NCBI RefSeq assembly: GCF_042684865.1
Contig: NZ_JBHUML010000002.1
Span: 248,001-312,000 of the forward strand
DNA: 64,000 nucleotides
Direction of reading: 5' to 3'
Source of the DNA: Salibacterium lacus
GTDB taxonomy: Bacteria > Bacillota > Bacilli > Bacillales > Marinococcaceae
Shown: one piece after another, positions 7,092 through 15,313 of the stretch
Layout: each line of letters starts with the position of its first letter
How positions within the stretch are numbered: position 1 is the stretch's first letter
Translations under genes and position numbers: made by a program
Notes under the pieces: generated by a model
The model's database searches: none
The model's input: the letters and a program-made list of their open reading frames with translations, nothing else
Told to the model about the DNA's origin: nothing

Positions 7092-7384
7092 CGATTGTTG
7101 CTGCAGTAGTAATGGCTGTTGTTGGTTTGTTGGTCGGAGAAGGTGTCGTGCTGAGTGTTGTGTGGCTCATAAACAGTCTATCAAGCCTTGACATTGCTTA
7201 TTGGATACCCGGCGTGTTTGTCTTTGTCCTCTGGATACTCGTTGTTACGGCATGGTTCTTGATTGTCGCAAAGGCAGGTAAAGAAATAGCTGAAATGGAC
7301 AAGGAGAATAAAAAAATGGAGGAAGAAAACCGAAGAAGGCGGCAAGAGCTCATGGAGAGCATTGAGAGAAAGAGAGGCCGCTGA
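7088..7384 (+). CDS. Small membrane protein with coiled-coil tail, 98 aa
   Basis: Two hydrophobic helices (about residues 4-28 and 39-63) are followed by a highly charged helix (KENKKMEEENRRRRQELMES). It is probably an inner-membrane protein with a cytoplasmic coiled-coil tail. No known family. Its placement in the middle region argues against a holin. Confidence 0.6.
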   Translation: MTIVAAVVMAVVGLLVGEGVVLSVVWLINSLSSLDIAYWIPGVFVFVLWILVVTAWFLIVAKAGKEIAEMDKENKKMEEENRRRRQELMESIERKRGR

Positions 7385-7432
7385 TGAATCAGATTGAATA
7401 CCAGCGCTCTGTGATAAGGGAGGAAATGCACG

Positions 7433-7825
7433 ATGGAGAAACCGGAAGAAAAATTGATGGCCTTGTACAGCCAATGCGAAAAGCTGGACAACGCTCTACC
7501 GGCAGACCTCCTCAAAAAAATGGAGTTGTACGGGCAGATATTCGAGCTGACGGGTAAACTCCACGCTATGGCGCTAGGCGACTGGAAGCGAGCAGAAGCC
7601 ATCCGACGGGAGAAGCTGGCGACCTCCTACAAGGCGGCAGACGGCACAGTGAAGGATAAGGAAATGGAAGCTGAGGCACAGGCGGCGCAAGCAAGGCAGG
7701 CCGAAGCAGACGCGGAAGAAGAAGCGACACGGTGGAGGAACGCGAAGGACTCCACATCAGAGCAGATACAGCTGTTTAAAATCATGCTGCGGGATATGAA
7801 GGATTTGAACAACGGGAAGATATAA
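7433..7825 (+). CDS. Hypothetical phage protein, 130 aa
   Basis: Highly charged, mostly helical protein; the alanine/glutamate-rich middle (about residues 80-105) should be coiled coil. It has AAGGGAGG before the ATG. Similar proteins occur in middle regions of Firmicutes siphophages, but no function is known to me. Confidence 0.6.
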   Translation: MEKPEEKLMALYSQCEKLDNALPADLLKKMELYGQIFELTGKLHAMALGDWKRAEAIRREKLATSYKAADGTVKDKEMEAEAQAAQARQAEADAEEEATRWRNAKDSTSEQIQLFKIMLRDMKDLNNGKI

Positions 7826-7859
7826 CGCCTCAGACGGATGATGCGAAAGGAGAATTTTA

Positions 7860-8048
7860 ATGGATTTATATAAAGTCAGTTACTTTGTTTGGGGTCACCC
7901 TGCTTTTGCGATAGTCTCTGCTCGGTCGGAGGATGAAGCTATTAGCTATATAAACAGAGACTATGAATTAGAAGATAATTTTCATGTTAGAAAAGTTTCG
8001 TTCTACGACAGCAAACCGGGCATTAAGGAAAAAGTTTTTGAGCCTTAA
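7860..8048 (+). CDS. Hypothetical phage protein, 62 aa
   Basis: Unrecognised. AAAGGAG precedes the ATG at a good spacing. More AT-rich than its neighbours. Confidence 0.55.
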   Translation: MDLYKVSYFVWGHPAFAIVSARSEDEAISYINRDYELEDNFHVRKVSFYDSKPGIKEKVFEP

Positions 8049-8096
8049 TATCGCATACCGACGAGTATCACCACTAAATAAGGGGAGGCAAAACCC

Positions 8097-8408
8097 ATGA
8101 AACACAAGCCGGGTGACCGGTTACGCCGAGTGCTGGACGAGCAGGTGGGAGAAGTCCTTGTCGCGGAACACAAGAGGTGGATGGCAGAGGGGCAGCTGAA
8201 AGAGACGGAATGGTACTGGATGAAGTTTCCGCAGGGTGATTACCGGTGGATGCAAGGACACCAAGTGAAAGCCTACTACGCACCGATGACACCGGTGAAG
8301 CTGGAGGACGAAGCGCTGTGTGACATGGTGATTATAGATGCCTGCTTGAAGAATCGCGCGTTCGAAGCATTGAGGGGATATGCGAAAGGAGAGGGGGAGG
8401 AAGCATGA
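8097..8408 (+). CDS. Hypothetical phage protein, 103 aa
   Basis: Unrecognised; tryptophan-rich and basic in its N-terminal half. AGGGGAGG precedes the start. Coupled by ATGA to the DUF1599 gene. Confidence 0.6.
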   Translation: MKHKPGDRLRRVLDEQVGEVLVAEHKRWMAEGQLKETEWYWMKFPQGDYRWMQGHQVKAYYAPMTPVKLEDEALCDMVIIDACLKNRAFEALRGYAKGEGEEA

Positions 8409-8737
8409 GAGATACCGGAAAAGATGAGTATATGGAAACGGCGTACCGAGACATTGATCCCGGGGATATATTGGGACGGCACATCCGTAGTGCGGCATTA
8501 GATATATCAAAAATGGTGGCTAATAAAAATGCGGATTATGGCAGCAGTTTCGAGAAAACACTGAACGAATACGGAGATAAAGCGCTGATTATCAGGCTAT
8601 CTGACAAGCTGGAACGATTGAAAACACTAGAAGCAAGCGACATGCAGTATATCGATGACGAGCGAGTGGAGGACACGATACAGGACATAGCAGGGTACTG
8701 CATCCTGCGGCTGGCATTAGCAAGGACAGACCAATGA
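8405..8737 (+). CDS. DUF1599-family protein, 110 aa
   Basis: The family core is visible: KNADYGSSF (about residues 41-49), IIRLSDKLERLKTL (about 62-75) and VEDTIQDIAGYCILRLAL (about 88-105). DUF1599 proteins are common in phages and have been linked by context to nucleotide modification. Here the deaminase, dUTPase and methyltransferase of the same operon fit that link, but no activity can be read from this copy. Confidence 0.75.
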   Translation: MRDTGKDEYMETAYRDIDPGDILGRHIRSAALDISKMVANKNADYGSSFEKTLNEYGDKALIIRLSDKLERLKTLEASDMQYIDDERVEDTIQDIAGYCILRLALARTDQ

Positions 8738-8805
8738 ACACGGCACAGACGGCGATGCTGTTGCTGTCACTGCTGCTTATTATATTTGTGACGGATAAGG
8801 GGTGA
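8734..8805 (+). CDS. Tiny single-span membrane peptide, 23 aa
   Basis: An ORF of 23 codons overlapping the DUF1599 stop by ATGA. It encodes one hydrophobic helix (AMLLLSLLLIIFV) with a charged end (TDKG). Translation would depend on coupling, as no separate ribosome site is visible. Speculative, but the composition is typical of a membrane peptide. Confidence 0.35.
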   Translation: MNTAQTAMLLLSLLLIIFVTDKG

Positions 8806-8809
8806 GAGG

Positions 8810-9007
8810 GTGCGAAAGCCGAAATATTTGAAAGAACGGTATCTTGTTTCGTTCATCTTCAAAAAGGGTTCGGAGGATGGTTTTGGTAGCAGGATTTTCG
8901 AAAGAAGAACACCACTTCCTCCCAAAGCAAAGGGAAGGGTGGAGGAGCAGATAGCCCAAGAAACAGGGTGTGATCAAGTCGTTATACTGAATATCACGAA
9001 GATGTAG
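8810..9007 (+). CDS. Hypothetical phage protein, 65 aa
   Basis: Unrecognised, strongly basic. GTG start behind GGTGAGAGG. Confidence 0.5.
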   Translation: MRKPKYLKERYLVSFIFKKGSEDGFGSRIFERRTPLPPKAKGRVEEQIAQETGCDQVVILNITKM

Positions 9008-9020
9008 AAAGGGTGAGAGG

Positions 9021-9317
9021 GTGGACTATTTAAGAGGGCACTCCATCGAGTATGACGGGGAGAAAATGGTATATAGCGATACAAAGGAAATGGTATCAGG
9101 GAATTATCCGACAACGTGCGGGCATTGCGGTCTTGCGGAAACACCAGAAGGACACGACGGCTGCTTAGGCACGCTGGAAGGCATTATGAATGCCTGTTGC
9201 GGACACGGCGGAAAGCATGAAGGGGCCTACATCCAATTTTGGGATAGGACTTGTGTGCGGGATGAGGATGCTTTGACTATTGTGGAGATTCTGAAAAGGA
9301 ATGACGGCATCGAGTAA
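9021..9317 (+). CDS. Cysteine-rich phage protein, 98 aa
   Basis: GTG start behind AAAGGGTGAGAGG. Cysteine/histidine clusters CGHCG (about residues 34-38), HDGCLGTL (about 45-52) and MNACCGHGG (about 56-64) suggest a zinc-binding fold. The C-terminal FWDRTCVRDEDALTIVEIL also looks conserved. The family recurs in siphophages of Gram-positive hosts without a function known to me. Confidence 0.6.
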   Translation: MDYLRGHSIEYDGEKMVYSDTKEMVSGNYPTTCGHCGLAETPEGHDGCLGTLEGIMNACCGHGGKHEGAYIQFWDRTCVRDEDALTIVEILKRNDGIE

Positions 9318-9334
9318 TAGAAAGGGTGAGGGGC

Positions 9335-9763
9335 ATGGTCGGAGAAAAGATGCAGAAAATCACCATGAGACATATAGAATCGTACGTGTACGCCTTGCGT
9401 GACCTCGACCGGGAAATCAGCCAACTGCGTGATGATATCATGGCGGGAGAATCGGAAGAGGATGAAAATTGGGGTGGCGGTACCAATTCCGTCCGTTCCC
9501 CGTCACGCCCCACAGAAATGACGGCGGTGAAGCTAACGACCAGCAAGCGACTGCGGAATTTGAAAGAAATCCGACACGCTATATCGAGCGCGTATCAGGA
9601 AATGAATGCCGATGCGCAGGACGTGATTCACTACCGGTACTGGTACAACCGCCGGCTGGATTGGAATGAAGTGGCATGGCGCACACACCTTCATGAGCAG
9701 ACGTGTTACAAATACCGCCGGGAATTCGTGGAGAAGATTGCCGACAAGATAGGGTGGGCGTGA
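9335..9763 (+). CDS. RinA/ArpU-like late transcription activator, 142 aa
   Basis: Members of this family switch on phage packaging and structural genes. Family features seen: an N-terminal helix with YVYALRDLDREISQLRDDI, a Gly-rich bend, TTSKRLRNLKEIRHAI, then a sigma-like C-terminal helix-turn-helix around LDWNEVAWRTHLHEQTCYKY. It lies last in the middle operon, immediately before a promoter-like region and the terminase genes, the standard position. The ATG at 9335 follows AAAGGGTGAGG; GTG 9326 and ATG 9350 are alternatives. Confidence 0.75.
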   Translation: MVGEKMQKITMRHIESYVYALRDLDREISQLRDDIMAGESEEDENWGGGTNSVRSPSRPTEMTAVKLTTSKRLRNLKEIRHAISSAYQEMNADAQDVIHYRYWYNRRLDWNEVAWRTHLHEQTCYKYRREFVEKIADKIGWA

Positions 9764-9765
9764 AT

Positions 9766-9815
9766 CATATAGTCACCATATAGTTACGGCAGGGTATTCC
9801 GAGATATAATGCTAG
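9766..9815 (+). promoter_or_regulatory. Putative activator-dependent late promoter with 11-bp tandem repeat
   Basis: Two head-to-tail copies of an 11-mer (CATATAGTCAC, CATATAGTTAC; one mismatch) at 9766-9787 end 17 bases before a perfect -10 box TATAAT (9805-9810). No recognisable -35 box is present at the right distance. A good -10, a missing -35 and a one-helical-turn repeat upstream are what an activator-dependent promoter looks like. The RinA/ArpU-like gene just upstream is the natural candidate activator. Confidence 0.5.
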
Positions 9816-9823
9816 TAGGTGGA

Positions 9824-10040
9824 AATACACCGAAACGGGATCGACAGCTACGTGCTGCCGTTTGTAGGCATTGCGGCAGCTTCTCTGCTTTCTCTTGCTG
9901 TCTGAACCTTCTGCAGAGTGCAGACTGCGGAAGGATTCACCAAAGGCATCTGTCTAGCAGGTGTCTTTTTCTATGCTGACAGCAGAGCACAGACAACCAC
10001 GGAGGGGGAAGCCTCCGGCTCTGCTGTGAGTGTAGAAGGG
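9824..10040 (+). ncRNA. Structured untranslated leader of the late operon
   Basis: A stretch of about 290 bases without a credible gene. It holds at least three stable hairpins: 9907-9916 with 9925-9934 (10 bp), a terminator-like hairpin at 9945-9965, and 9979-9988 with 10018-10027 (10 bp) enclosing a further 6-bp stem CGGAGG/CCTCCG. Together with the promoter upstream it could be a leader RNA subject to antitermination, or a small independent RNA. No known RNA family is recognised. Confidence 0.4.
9945..9970 (+). terminator. Rho-independent terminator inside the late leader
   Basis: GGCATCTG pairs with CAGGTGTC (eight pairs, two of them G-U) around a TCTAG loop and is followed by five T. 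It lies downstream of the putative late promoter and upstream of the first late gene. Confidence 0.55.
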
Positions 10041-10059
10041 TAATAAGGGAGGGGAAAGC

Positions 10060-10242
10060 ATGAGGAAGTATCAAAAATCTAAAGGACAGAGTGAAAATGA
10101 AGTATTGGCGACCCTCACGTTTTACAAAGAGGGCGGTTATGATCTCGAAACGCCGGACGGGGAATACATCAAGGTGAGTGAGTTATTCGGCGCTATGGAA
10201 CATGCGAAAATGAGTATATACGAAGAAGCTGAGGACGATTAA
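10060..10242 (+). CDS. Hypothetical phage protein, 60 aa
   Basis: Unrecognised. AAGGGAGGGGAAAG precedes the ATG. First ORF after the structured leader. Confidence 0.6.
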   Translation: MRKYQKSKGQSENEVLATLTFYKEGGYDLETPDGEYIKVSELFGAMEHAKMSIYEEAEDD

Positions 10243-10302
10243 CCTTCAATTTTGCCACGATATCCCTTATACTGGTACCAAATACCATAAGGGAGCGATG
10301 AC

Positions 10303-10536
10303 ATGGGATTTTGGGAGAATGTAAAAAACGACTACCGGGAAGAGAAGGAAAAGCAGGACGCCAAGGAGCAGGCTAAGGACGAAGCGCGGCAGAATGAATC
10401 CGAAAAGGAAAAGCTGGCTAAGACGGCTAACTTTGCGATAAAGGGTGCGGCGATATGGTACCTGGCTCCGTTTATCGCGATAGCAGGTGTTCTTGCCATC
10501 ATGGTTGTCGTGTGGATCTGGGGCATGATCTTTTGA
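10303..10536 (+). CDS. Small membrane protein, 77 aa
   Basis: A very charged N-terminal helix of about 40 residues, then a hydrophobic region of about 32 residues at the C-terminus (IWYLAPFIAIAGVLAIMVVV). AAGGGAG precedes the ATG. No known family. Confidence 0.6.
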   Translation: MGFWENVKNDYREEKEKQDAKEQAKDEARQNESEKEKLAKTANFAIKGAAIWYLAPFIAIAGVLAIMVVVWIWGMIF

Positions 10537-10682
10537 TCGACTTCAACATAGAAGAAGTCTACAAGGATGATGATATCGTCAAGTACCGCATAAGCTGGCG
10601 GTTCGGGGACGAGTGGAAGGAAAAATGGGTGACATATTCGAGGGAAGATGCCGAGAAAGGCGAGAATGGTAAGGAAGGGTGA
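10533..10682 (+). CDS. Hypothetical phage protein, 49 aa, TTG start
   Basis: The frame starts at TTG 10533, which overlaps the previous stop as TTGA, an arrangement used repeatedly in this phage. The sequence IDFNIEEVYKDDDIVKYRIS looks beta-stranded. An earlier in-frame start at 10455 would lie inside the membrane protein gene and is less likely. Confidence 0.45.
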   Translation: MIDFNIEEVYKDDDIVKYRISWRFGDEWKEKWVTYSREDAEKGENGKEG

Positions 10683-10686
10683 TTGT

Positions 10687-10890
10687 ATGGATGCATCAGA
10701 ATTATTTTACTCGATCATTGTAGGTGCAGGGTTGGCGATTTTCCATGGCTTATTTTGGTTGATCGTTACGACGAAATTCCCGAGATTCCACCAAGCTATT
10801 AGAGATTTTTTCGGACTTAAAAGCCCCGACGGACTTTTGAAGGAAATCATGCGCATGGATGGTGTATCAGACACAAAGAAGAAAGGGTAA
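10687..10890 (+). CDS. Small membrane protein, 67 aa
   Basis: One hydrophobic helix near the N-terminus (YSIIVGAGLAIFHGLFWLIV), then a basic tail. AAGGAAGGGTG precedes the ATG at 10687. Its stop lies in a terminator hairpin. Function unknown. Confidence 0.55.
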   Translation: MDASELFYSIIVGAGLAIFHGLFWLIVTTKFPRFHQAIRDFFGLKSPDGLLKEIMRMDGVSDTKKKG

Positions 10891-10913
10891 CGCTGCGTGC
10901 GTTGCTCTTTTTT
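10887..10913 (+). terminator. Rho-independent terminator before terS
   Basis: GTAACGC pairs with GCGTTGC around a five-base loop, followed by TCTTTTTT. It overlaps the stop of the preceding ORF. Since terS has no obvious separate promoter, this is more likely an attenuator than a full stop. Confidence 0.6.
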
Positions 10914-10936
10914 ATTGGAGGGAGGGCTTATGTGAT

Positions 10937-11425
10937 ATGGCTGAGTTGAACACAAAACAACAGCGCTTTGCTGACGAATACATTGTCTGCGGGAATGCCA
11001 CTGATGCCGCAATTAAAGCAGGTTACAGTGAAAAGACAGCTTATTCGCAAGGTCAAAGGCTGTTGAAAAAAGTTGAAGTTCAAAAGTATATACAGGGGGC
11101 TATGGAAAAGCTTCAGGATGAAAGGATACTCACACAAAAAGAGGTGCTTATCATTTTGTCGGATATAGCCCGCGGTGAAGCGAAGGAGTATAAAGAGGTT
11201 GTCACTAAAAAAGGCGAGTACGTGGACAATCCTAACAGCGACAAACAACAACTTGTATATAATGAGTATGCTGAGATGATCGCTCTGCCTACAAAAAACA
11301 GCGACCGGAATAAAGCTGCTGAGTTGATAGGCAAACGATATGGAATGTGGACCGAAAAGCAGGAAATCGAACACAGTGGCGCTGTCCAGTTTGTTGACGA
11401 CATTGGTGATGACGATGAAGGTTAA
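10937..11425 (+). CDS. terS: Terminase small subunit, 162 aa
   Basis: Binds phage DNA at the packaging start site and hands it to the large subunit. It shows the Terminase_2 family start LNTKQQRFADEYIVCGNATDAAIKAGYS, a helix-turn-helix (about residues 8-45), a central coiled region and an acidic end. Family length is typical. ATG 10937 lies behind GGAGGGAGG at a rather long distance. The 3' end overlaps terL. Confidence 0.9.
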   Translation: MAELNTKQQRFADEYIVCGNATDAAIKAGYSEKTAYSQGQRLLKKVEVQKYIQGAMEKLQDERILTQKEVLIILSDIARGEAKEYKEVVTKKGEYVDNPNSDKQQLVYNEYAEMIALPTKNSDRNKAAELIGKRYGMWTEKQEIEHSGAVQFVDDIGDDDEG

Positions 11426-12674
11426 ACTATCCGAGCTGATACCGGAAGCCTTTCATCCAGTGTGGAAGGCGGCGCTCAACCCGGATATTCTGAACGTTGT
11501 CTGCAAAGGCGGACGTGGTTCCGGGAAGTCATCGGATATTGCGCACATCATGGTGCAGATGCTGATGCGTTATCCTGCTAATGCGGTGGGGATACGGAAG
11601 TTTGACAACACCATCGAGTTGTCGATATTCGAGCAGATTAAGTGGGCGATTGAAGAACAAAAGGTGTCGCACTTATTCAAGATTAATAAGTCGCCCATGA
11701 GAATCACATACGCGCCGAGAGGCAATTATATTGTCTTTCGAGGGGCGCAGGAACCGGAACGCATTAAGTCGCTTAAATCGGCGCATTTTCCCTTTGCATT
11801 TGCATGGATAGAGGAAGTCGCCGAATTCAAAACAGAAGATGAGATAACGACCATCACCAACTCCCTGTTACGGGGACAGCTGGAGGGTGGTCTTTTTTAT
11901 AAATTTTTTTACAGCTACAACCCACCGAAGCGCCGTCAGTCATGGGTGAACAAGAAATACGAGACACAATTCCAGCCGGATAACACGTATGTGCATCATT
12001 CCACGTACTTGGATAACCCGTTTATTTCTGAGGAATTCCATCGGGAGGCGGAGGCAGCCAAGGAACGGAACGAGATGAAATACAAGTGGGAATATCTCGG
12101 TCATGCGATCGGTTCCGGCGTGGTGCCGTTTGACAACCTCGAATTCCGCACGATCACGGACGAGGAAGTCCAGCGCTTTGACAACATCCGGCAGGGGTTG
12201 GATTGGGGGTACGGGAATGACCCTCTTACTGTGGTCAAATGGCACTATGATATGAAGCGCCGCACGCTTTATGCGCTGGATGAAATATACGGAGTGAAGC
12301 TGTCTACTCGCTATGTGGCAGATATGATGAGGCAAAAGAATATGGATCTTGTCACAACGATTGCAGATAGTGAAGAACCACGCTCTATCAATGAGATGAA
12401 GCAAGAGTACGGGATAGGGCGCATGAAAGGCGCGAAAAAAGGACAGGGCAGCGTAGAACACGGCGAAAGGTGGCTGGATGACTTGGACGCTATTGTGATA
12501 GACGCCAACCGCACACCGAACATCGCCAAGGAATTTGAGAACATTGATTACGCCGTAGACGCGGACGGCAACCCAAAGACAAAGCTGGAAGATAAAGATA
12601 ATCACACGATCGACGCCACTCGCTATGCCATGGAAGATGACATGAGGCGCAAGGCAATGACATTTGGAAACTAG
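11415..12674 (+). CDS. terL: Terminase large subunit, SPP1/PBSX type, 419 aa
   Basis: The packaging motor and nuclease. The ATPase half has Walker A GGRGSGKSS (about residues 33-41) and a Walker B-like FAWIEEVAEF (about residue 135). The RNase H-like nuclease half has LDWGYGND (about 264), the DSEEPRSI segment (about 319) and DNHTIDATRYAME near the C-terminus. The resemblance to SPP1 gp2/Terminase_3 predicts headful (pac) packaging. Starts at 11409 (MTM) and 11415 are both possible inside the end of terS. Confidence 0.93.
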   Translation: MKVKLSELIPEAFHPVWKAALNPDILNVVCKGGRGSGKSSDIAHIMVQMLMRYPANAVGIRKFDNTIELSIFEQIKWAIEEQKVSHLFKINKSPMRITYAPRGNYIVFRGAQEPERIKSLKSAHFPFAFAWIEEVAEFKTEDEITTITNSLLRGQLEGGLFYKFFYSYNPPKRRQSWVNKKYETQFQPDNTYVHHSTYLDNPFISEEFHREAEAAKERNEMKYKWEYLGHAIGSGVVPFDNLEFRTITDEEVQRFDNIRQGLDWGYGNDPLTVVKWHYDMKRRTLYALDEIYGVKLSTRYVADMMRQKNMDLVTTIADSEEPRSINEMKQEYGIGRMKGAKKGQGSVEHGERWLDDLDAIVIDANRTPNIAKEFENIDYAVDADGNPKTKLEDKDNHTIDATRYAMEDDMRRKAMTFGN

Positions 12675-12685
12675 GAGGTGGAGCC

Positions 12686-14110
12686 ATGTATCCCCATACC
12701 CCAACCGAAACGGAACGACATATTGCGGAAATGGAAGCGCAGGGCTGGTCGCAGGCGGCTATCATTCAGGAACTGATCGACGACCATAATACCGAACACA
12801 TGGAAGAAGGGGTGCGGTACTATTTCCTGCAGAACGACATTCTTAAGCGCGAAATGTACAAATACGATGACAACGGCAATCCCTCCGTGGACAAAGAGGC
12901 AACGAACAACACTCTTCCGTCCGGCTGGCATAAGCTATTGGTGGACCAAAAGACGGCGTATCTTGTGGGGGATGAAATCACCATCGGCGGTGATGATGAA
13001 ACCGCCATAGAGGTTACACAGGAAATGCTGGGCGATGAATTCCATGACATTATGCCGGAACTGTCGAAGAACGCGTCGAACAAAGGCAGGGAATGGCTGC
13101 ATGTCTATGTAGACGAGGACGGCGCGCTGGATTACATGCGGGTGCCGGCGCAGGAAGGCATCCCGATATACGATAACAACAAACGGCAGAACCTCGAAGC
13201 GTTCATCCGGTATTACAAAGTGGACGAAGACACGATGAAAATAAAATTCTATGACCGGGATCAATGCACACACTACGAAAATGTCAACGGTCAGGTGGTG
13301 CTGGACGCCACGGAACCGGTGAATCCGGAGCCGCACTTTCAGTATGTATCGCAGAATGAATCAACAGGGCTGGGGTGGGGCGAGGTTCCCTTTATTGAAT
13401 TTGCAAACAATGAAGAACGATTCTCTGACCTCATCCTCTACAAAAAATACATCGACGCCTACGACTGGGTGATGTCGGACACCACAAACAGCTTGCAGGA
13501 TGTGCAGGATGTCTTCTACCTCATACGGGGCTATGAATCAACCAATCTCGATTCGTTTGTAGACAACATACGCCGATACAAGGCGGCGAAAGTCGGGGAT
13601 GAAGGCGGCATCGAACCCATACAGGCGGAAGTGCCTATCACCTCGATTGACAGCCAATTAGACCGGTTCATTCGTAATATCTATCACTATGGCATGGGCG
13701 TGGATACGGACGTGGACAAATTCGGGAACGCACCATCCGGGGTATCGCTCAAGAACCTGTATCAGTATTTAGATATGAAGGCTGACATCATGGAGCGCAA
13801 ATTCACGAAATCCCTGCGGCGGCTTGTGTGGTTTATTGCAGAGTATCAGACCGTCACTCCGGAAGGACGCCCATTCGACTACAAGAAAGTTACGTTTACG
13901 TTCAACAAGTCCATGCTCACCAACGAGGCAGAGAACGTCACCATGGCGAAAGACAGTCAGGGCATGATTAGCCAAGAGACGATAATGGAGAATCATCCGT
14001 GGGTGACGGACGTGCAGCGGGAAAAAGAACGGCTGCAGAATGAGCAGGACGAATACGCACGGAACATGCCGCCTGTAGAGGGTGAAGGCAATGAACCAGG
14101 AAGAGATTGA
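12686..14110 (+). CDS. Portal protein, SPP1 gp6 type, 474 aa
   Basis: Forms the dodecameric channel at one capsid vertex, through which DNA is packaged and ejected. Length and sequence fit the Phage_prot_Gp6 family: an N-terminal helix region with VRYYFLQNDIL, LLVDQKTAYLVGDEI, the wing region, and the crown/stem segment FIRNIYHYGMGVDTDVDKFG followed by SGVSLKNLYQYLDMKADIME. A GGAGGTGG site precedes the ATG. Downstream overlap with the minor head gene is typical. Confidence 0.92.
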   Translation: MYPHTPTETERHIAEMEAQGWSQAAIIQELIDDHNTEHMEEGVRYYFLQNDILKREMYKYDDNGNPSVDKEATNNTLPSGWHKLLVDQKTAYLVGDEITIGGDDETAIEVTQEMLGDEFHDIMPELSKNASNKGREWLHVYVDEDGALDYMRVPAQEGIPIYDNNKRQNLEAFIRYYKVDEDTMKIKFYDRDQCTHYENVNGQVVLDATEPVNPEPHFQYVSQNESTGLGWGEVPFIEFANNEERFSDLILYKKYIDAYDWVMSDTTNSLQDVQDVFYLIRGYESTNLDSFVDNIRRYKAAKVGDEGGIEPIQAEVPITSIDSQLDRFIRNIYHYGMGVDTDVDKFGNAPSGVSLKNLYQYLDMKADIMERKFTKSLRRLVWFIAEYQTVTPEGRPFDYKKVTFTFNKSMLTNEAENVTMAKDSQGMISQETIMENHPWVTDVQREKERLQNEQDEYARNMPPVEGEGNEPGRD

Positions 14111-15113
14111 GGAATATCTCACCGAAATGCTGGAAAAGTCCGAGCGAGAGATTGACCAGGTCTTTGCCGGACGGTTGAAATCCTTGCTAGATTTACTCGG
14201 CAAAATGCACCGAAAACATGGTGACGGTGAAGCTATCAGCCAAACGGAGATATACAAGCTCAATCGCTTCGAGAAGGAAATGGAGCGCATCAAAGAACAG
14301 CTTCACAGCGACTATACGAAGCTGTATCAGGAAATCAACGCGCTCATGAAAGCCCAGTACCTGCAGAATTATTTACGTTCCGGCTACGTCTACGAAATGA
14401 CAGCCATGATGGATATGGGCTATCAGATACCGGCGGCTGAGACGGTGAATCAAGCGATCCTGAATCCAATCAAAGAGCTTACGCTGTCGTCGCTCATGAA
14501 CCAGCACCGAAACGAGATTATCCGGAAAATACGCGTGGAACTCGGACAGGGCATACAGGCCGGAGAAAGCTACAGTCAGATGGCGACGAGGCTTGAAGAT
14601 GCAGTCGGTTTCAGCAGGAATAAAGCCCGGCGTGTGGCTCGGACGGAATCTGGGCGAGCGCAGACAAACGGGCGGCTGGCAAGCGGAGAACAGGCACAGC
14701 AATACGCCAATCTGGAAAAGACGTGGATGGCGGAACTGGATACACGCACACGTACCGCGCACCGAAAGTTGGACGGACAGGAAGCGAACGAGGACGGCAA
14801 CTTTGAGTATCGGGGCATGGAAGCGCCGGGGCCTTCAAGGTGGAACATCCCCTCTATGGACATCAATTGTCGCTGTGACATCTTCTACAAGGTGAACGGC
14901 AAGACGCCGGATTCCCGGAGAGCAAGAGACTACACCGATGCGAAATACCAGCAGCGGCTTGCGGATCGCATGGACGAGCTGATGAACAATGAAGGACTGA
15001 CGGAAAAGCAGGCGCAGGATAAAGCCAAGCGGCAGATATACCCGCCGAACAAGGTGGTCAACTGGACAACGTATGAAGACTGGTACGATTCATTGAAGAA
15101 AGCGAGTGGATAA
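14091..15113 (+). CDS. Minor head protein, SPP1 gp7/Mu F type, 340 aa
   Basis: A portal-associated protein entering the capsid with the portal and aiding DNA exit. The N-terminus is helical and charged. The C-terminal half carries the Mu F/gp7 domain: RVARTESGRAQTNGRL (about 188-203), LDTRTRTAHRKLDGQ (about 219-233) and SMDINCRCD (about 257-265). The ATG at 14091 lies behind AGGGTGAAGG within the end of the portal gene. Confidence 0.9.
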   Translation: MNQEEIEEYLTEMLEKSEREIDQVFAGRLKSLLDLLGKMHRKHGDGEAISQTEIYKLNRFEKEMERIKEQLHSDYTKLYQEINALMKAQYLQNYLRSGYVYEMTAMMDMGYQIPAAETVNQAILNPIKELTLSSLMNQHRNEIIRKIRVELGQGIQAGESYSQMATRLEDAVGFSRNKARRVARTESGRAQTNGRLASGEQAQQYANLEKTWMAELDTRTRTAHRKLDGQEANEDGNFEYRGMEAPGPSRWNIPSMDINCRCDIFYKVNGKTPDSRRARDYTDAKYQQRLADRMDELMNNEGLTEKQAQDKAKRQIYPPNKVVNWTTYEDWYDSLKKASG

Positions 15114-15114
15114 C

Positions 15115-15312
15115 ATGAGATACGACATTGAACACAACGGCGAGTGGGTGCCCCACGTAAAAATCATGGAGGATGAACAACAATTCGCCATGGCACCTGT
15201 GAATGACATAGAGGGCGGCACAGAGATGGATTACACGAGCGTGAAGGTATATGCCAAGGAAGCGCCGGAATATCCTTTGCAGGCAGTGCAGTCTTTCGTG
15301 AAGGAGGGATAG
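15115..15312 (+). CDS. Hypothetical phage head-region protein, 65 aa
   Basis: Unrecognised small acidic protein between the minor head gene and the capsid-decoration genes. ATG 15115 directly follows the upstream stop; GTG 15106 is an alternative start. Confidence 0.55.
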   Translation: MRYDIEHNGEWVPHVKIMEDEQQFAMAPVNDIEGGTEMDYTSVKVYAKEAPEYPLQAVQSFVKEG

Positions 15313-15313
15313 C

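Noticed and set aside
7384..7557. ATG-started 57-codon ORF overlapping the gene at 7433
   Set aside because: The ATG overlaps the previous stop as others do, but the product turns into an out-of-frame copy of the 7433 gene; the latter has the clear ribosome site.
11940..12704. Minus-strand ORF of 254 codons across terL
   Set aside because: Shadow of the terminase nuclease domain; His/Val/Ile-rich product without family features.
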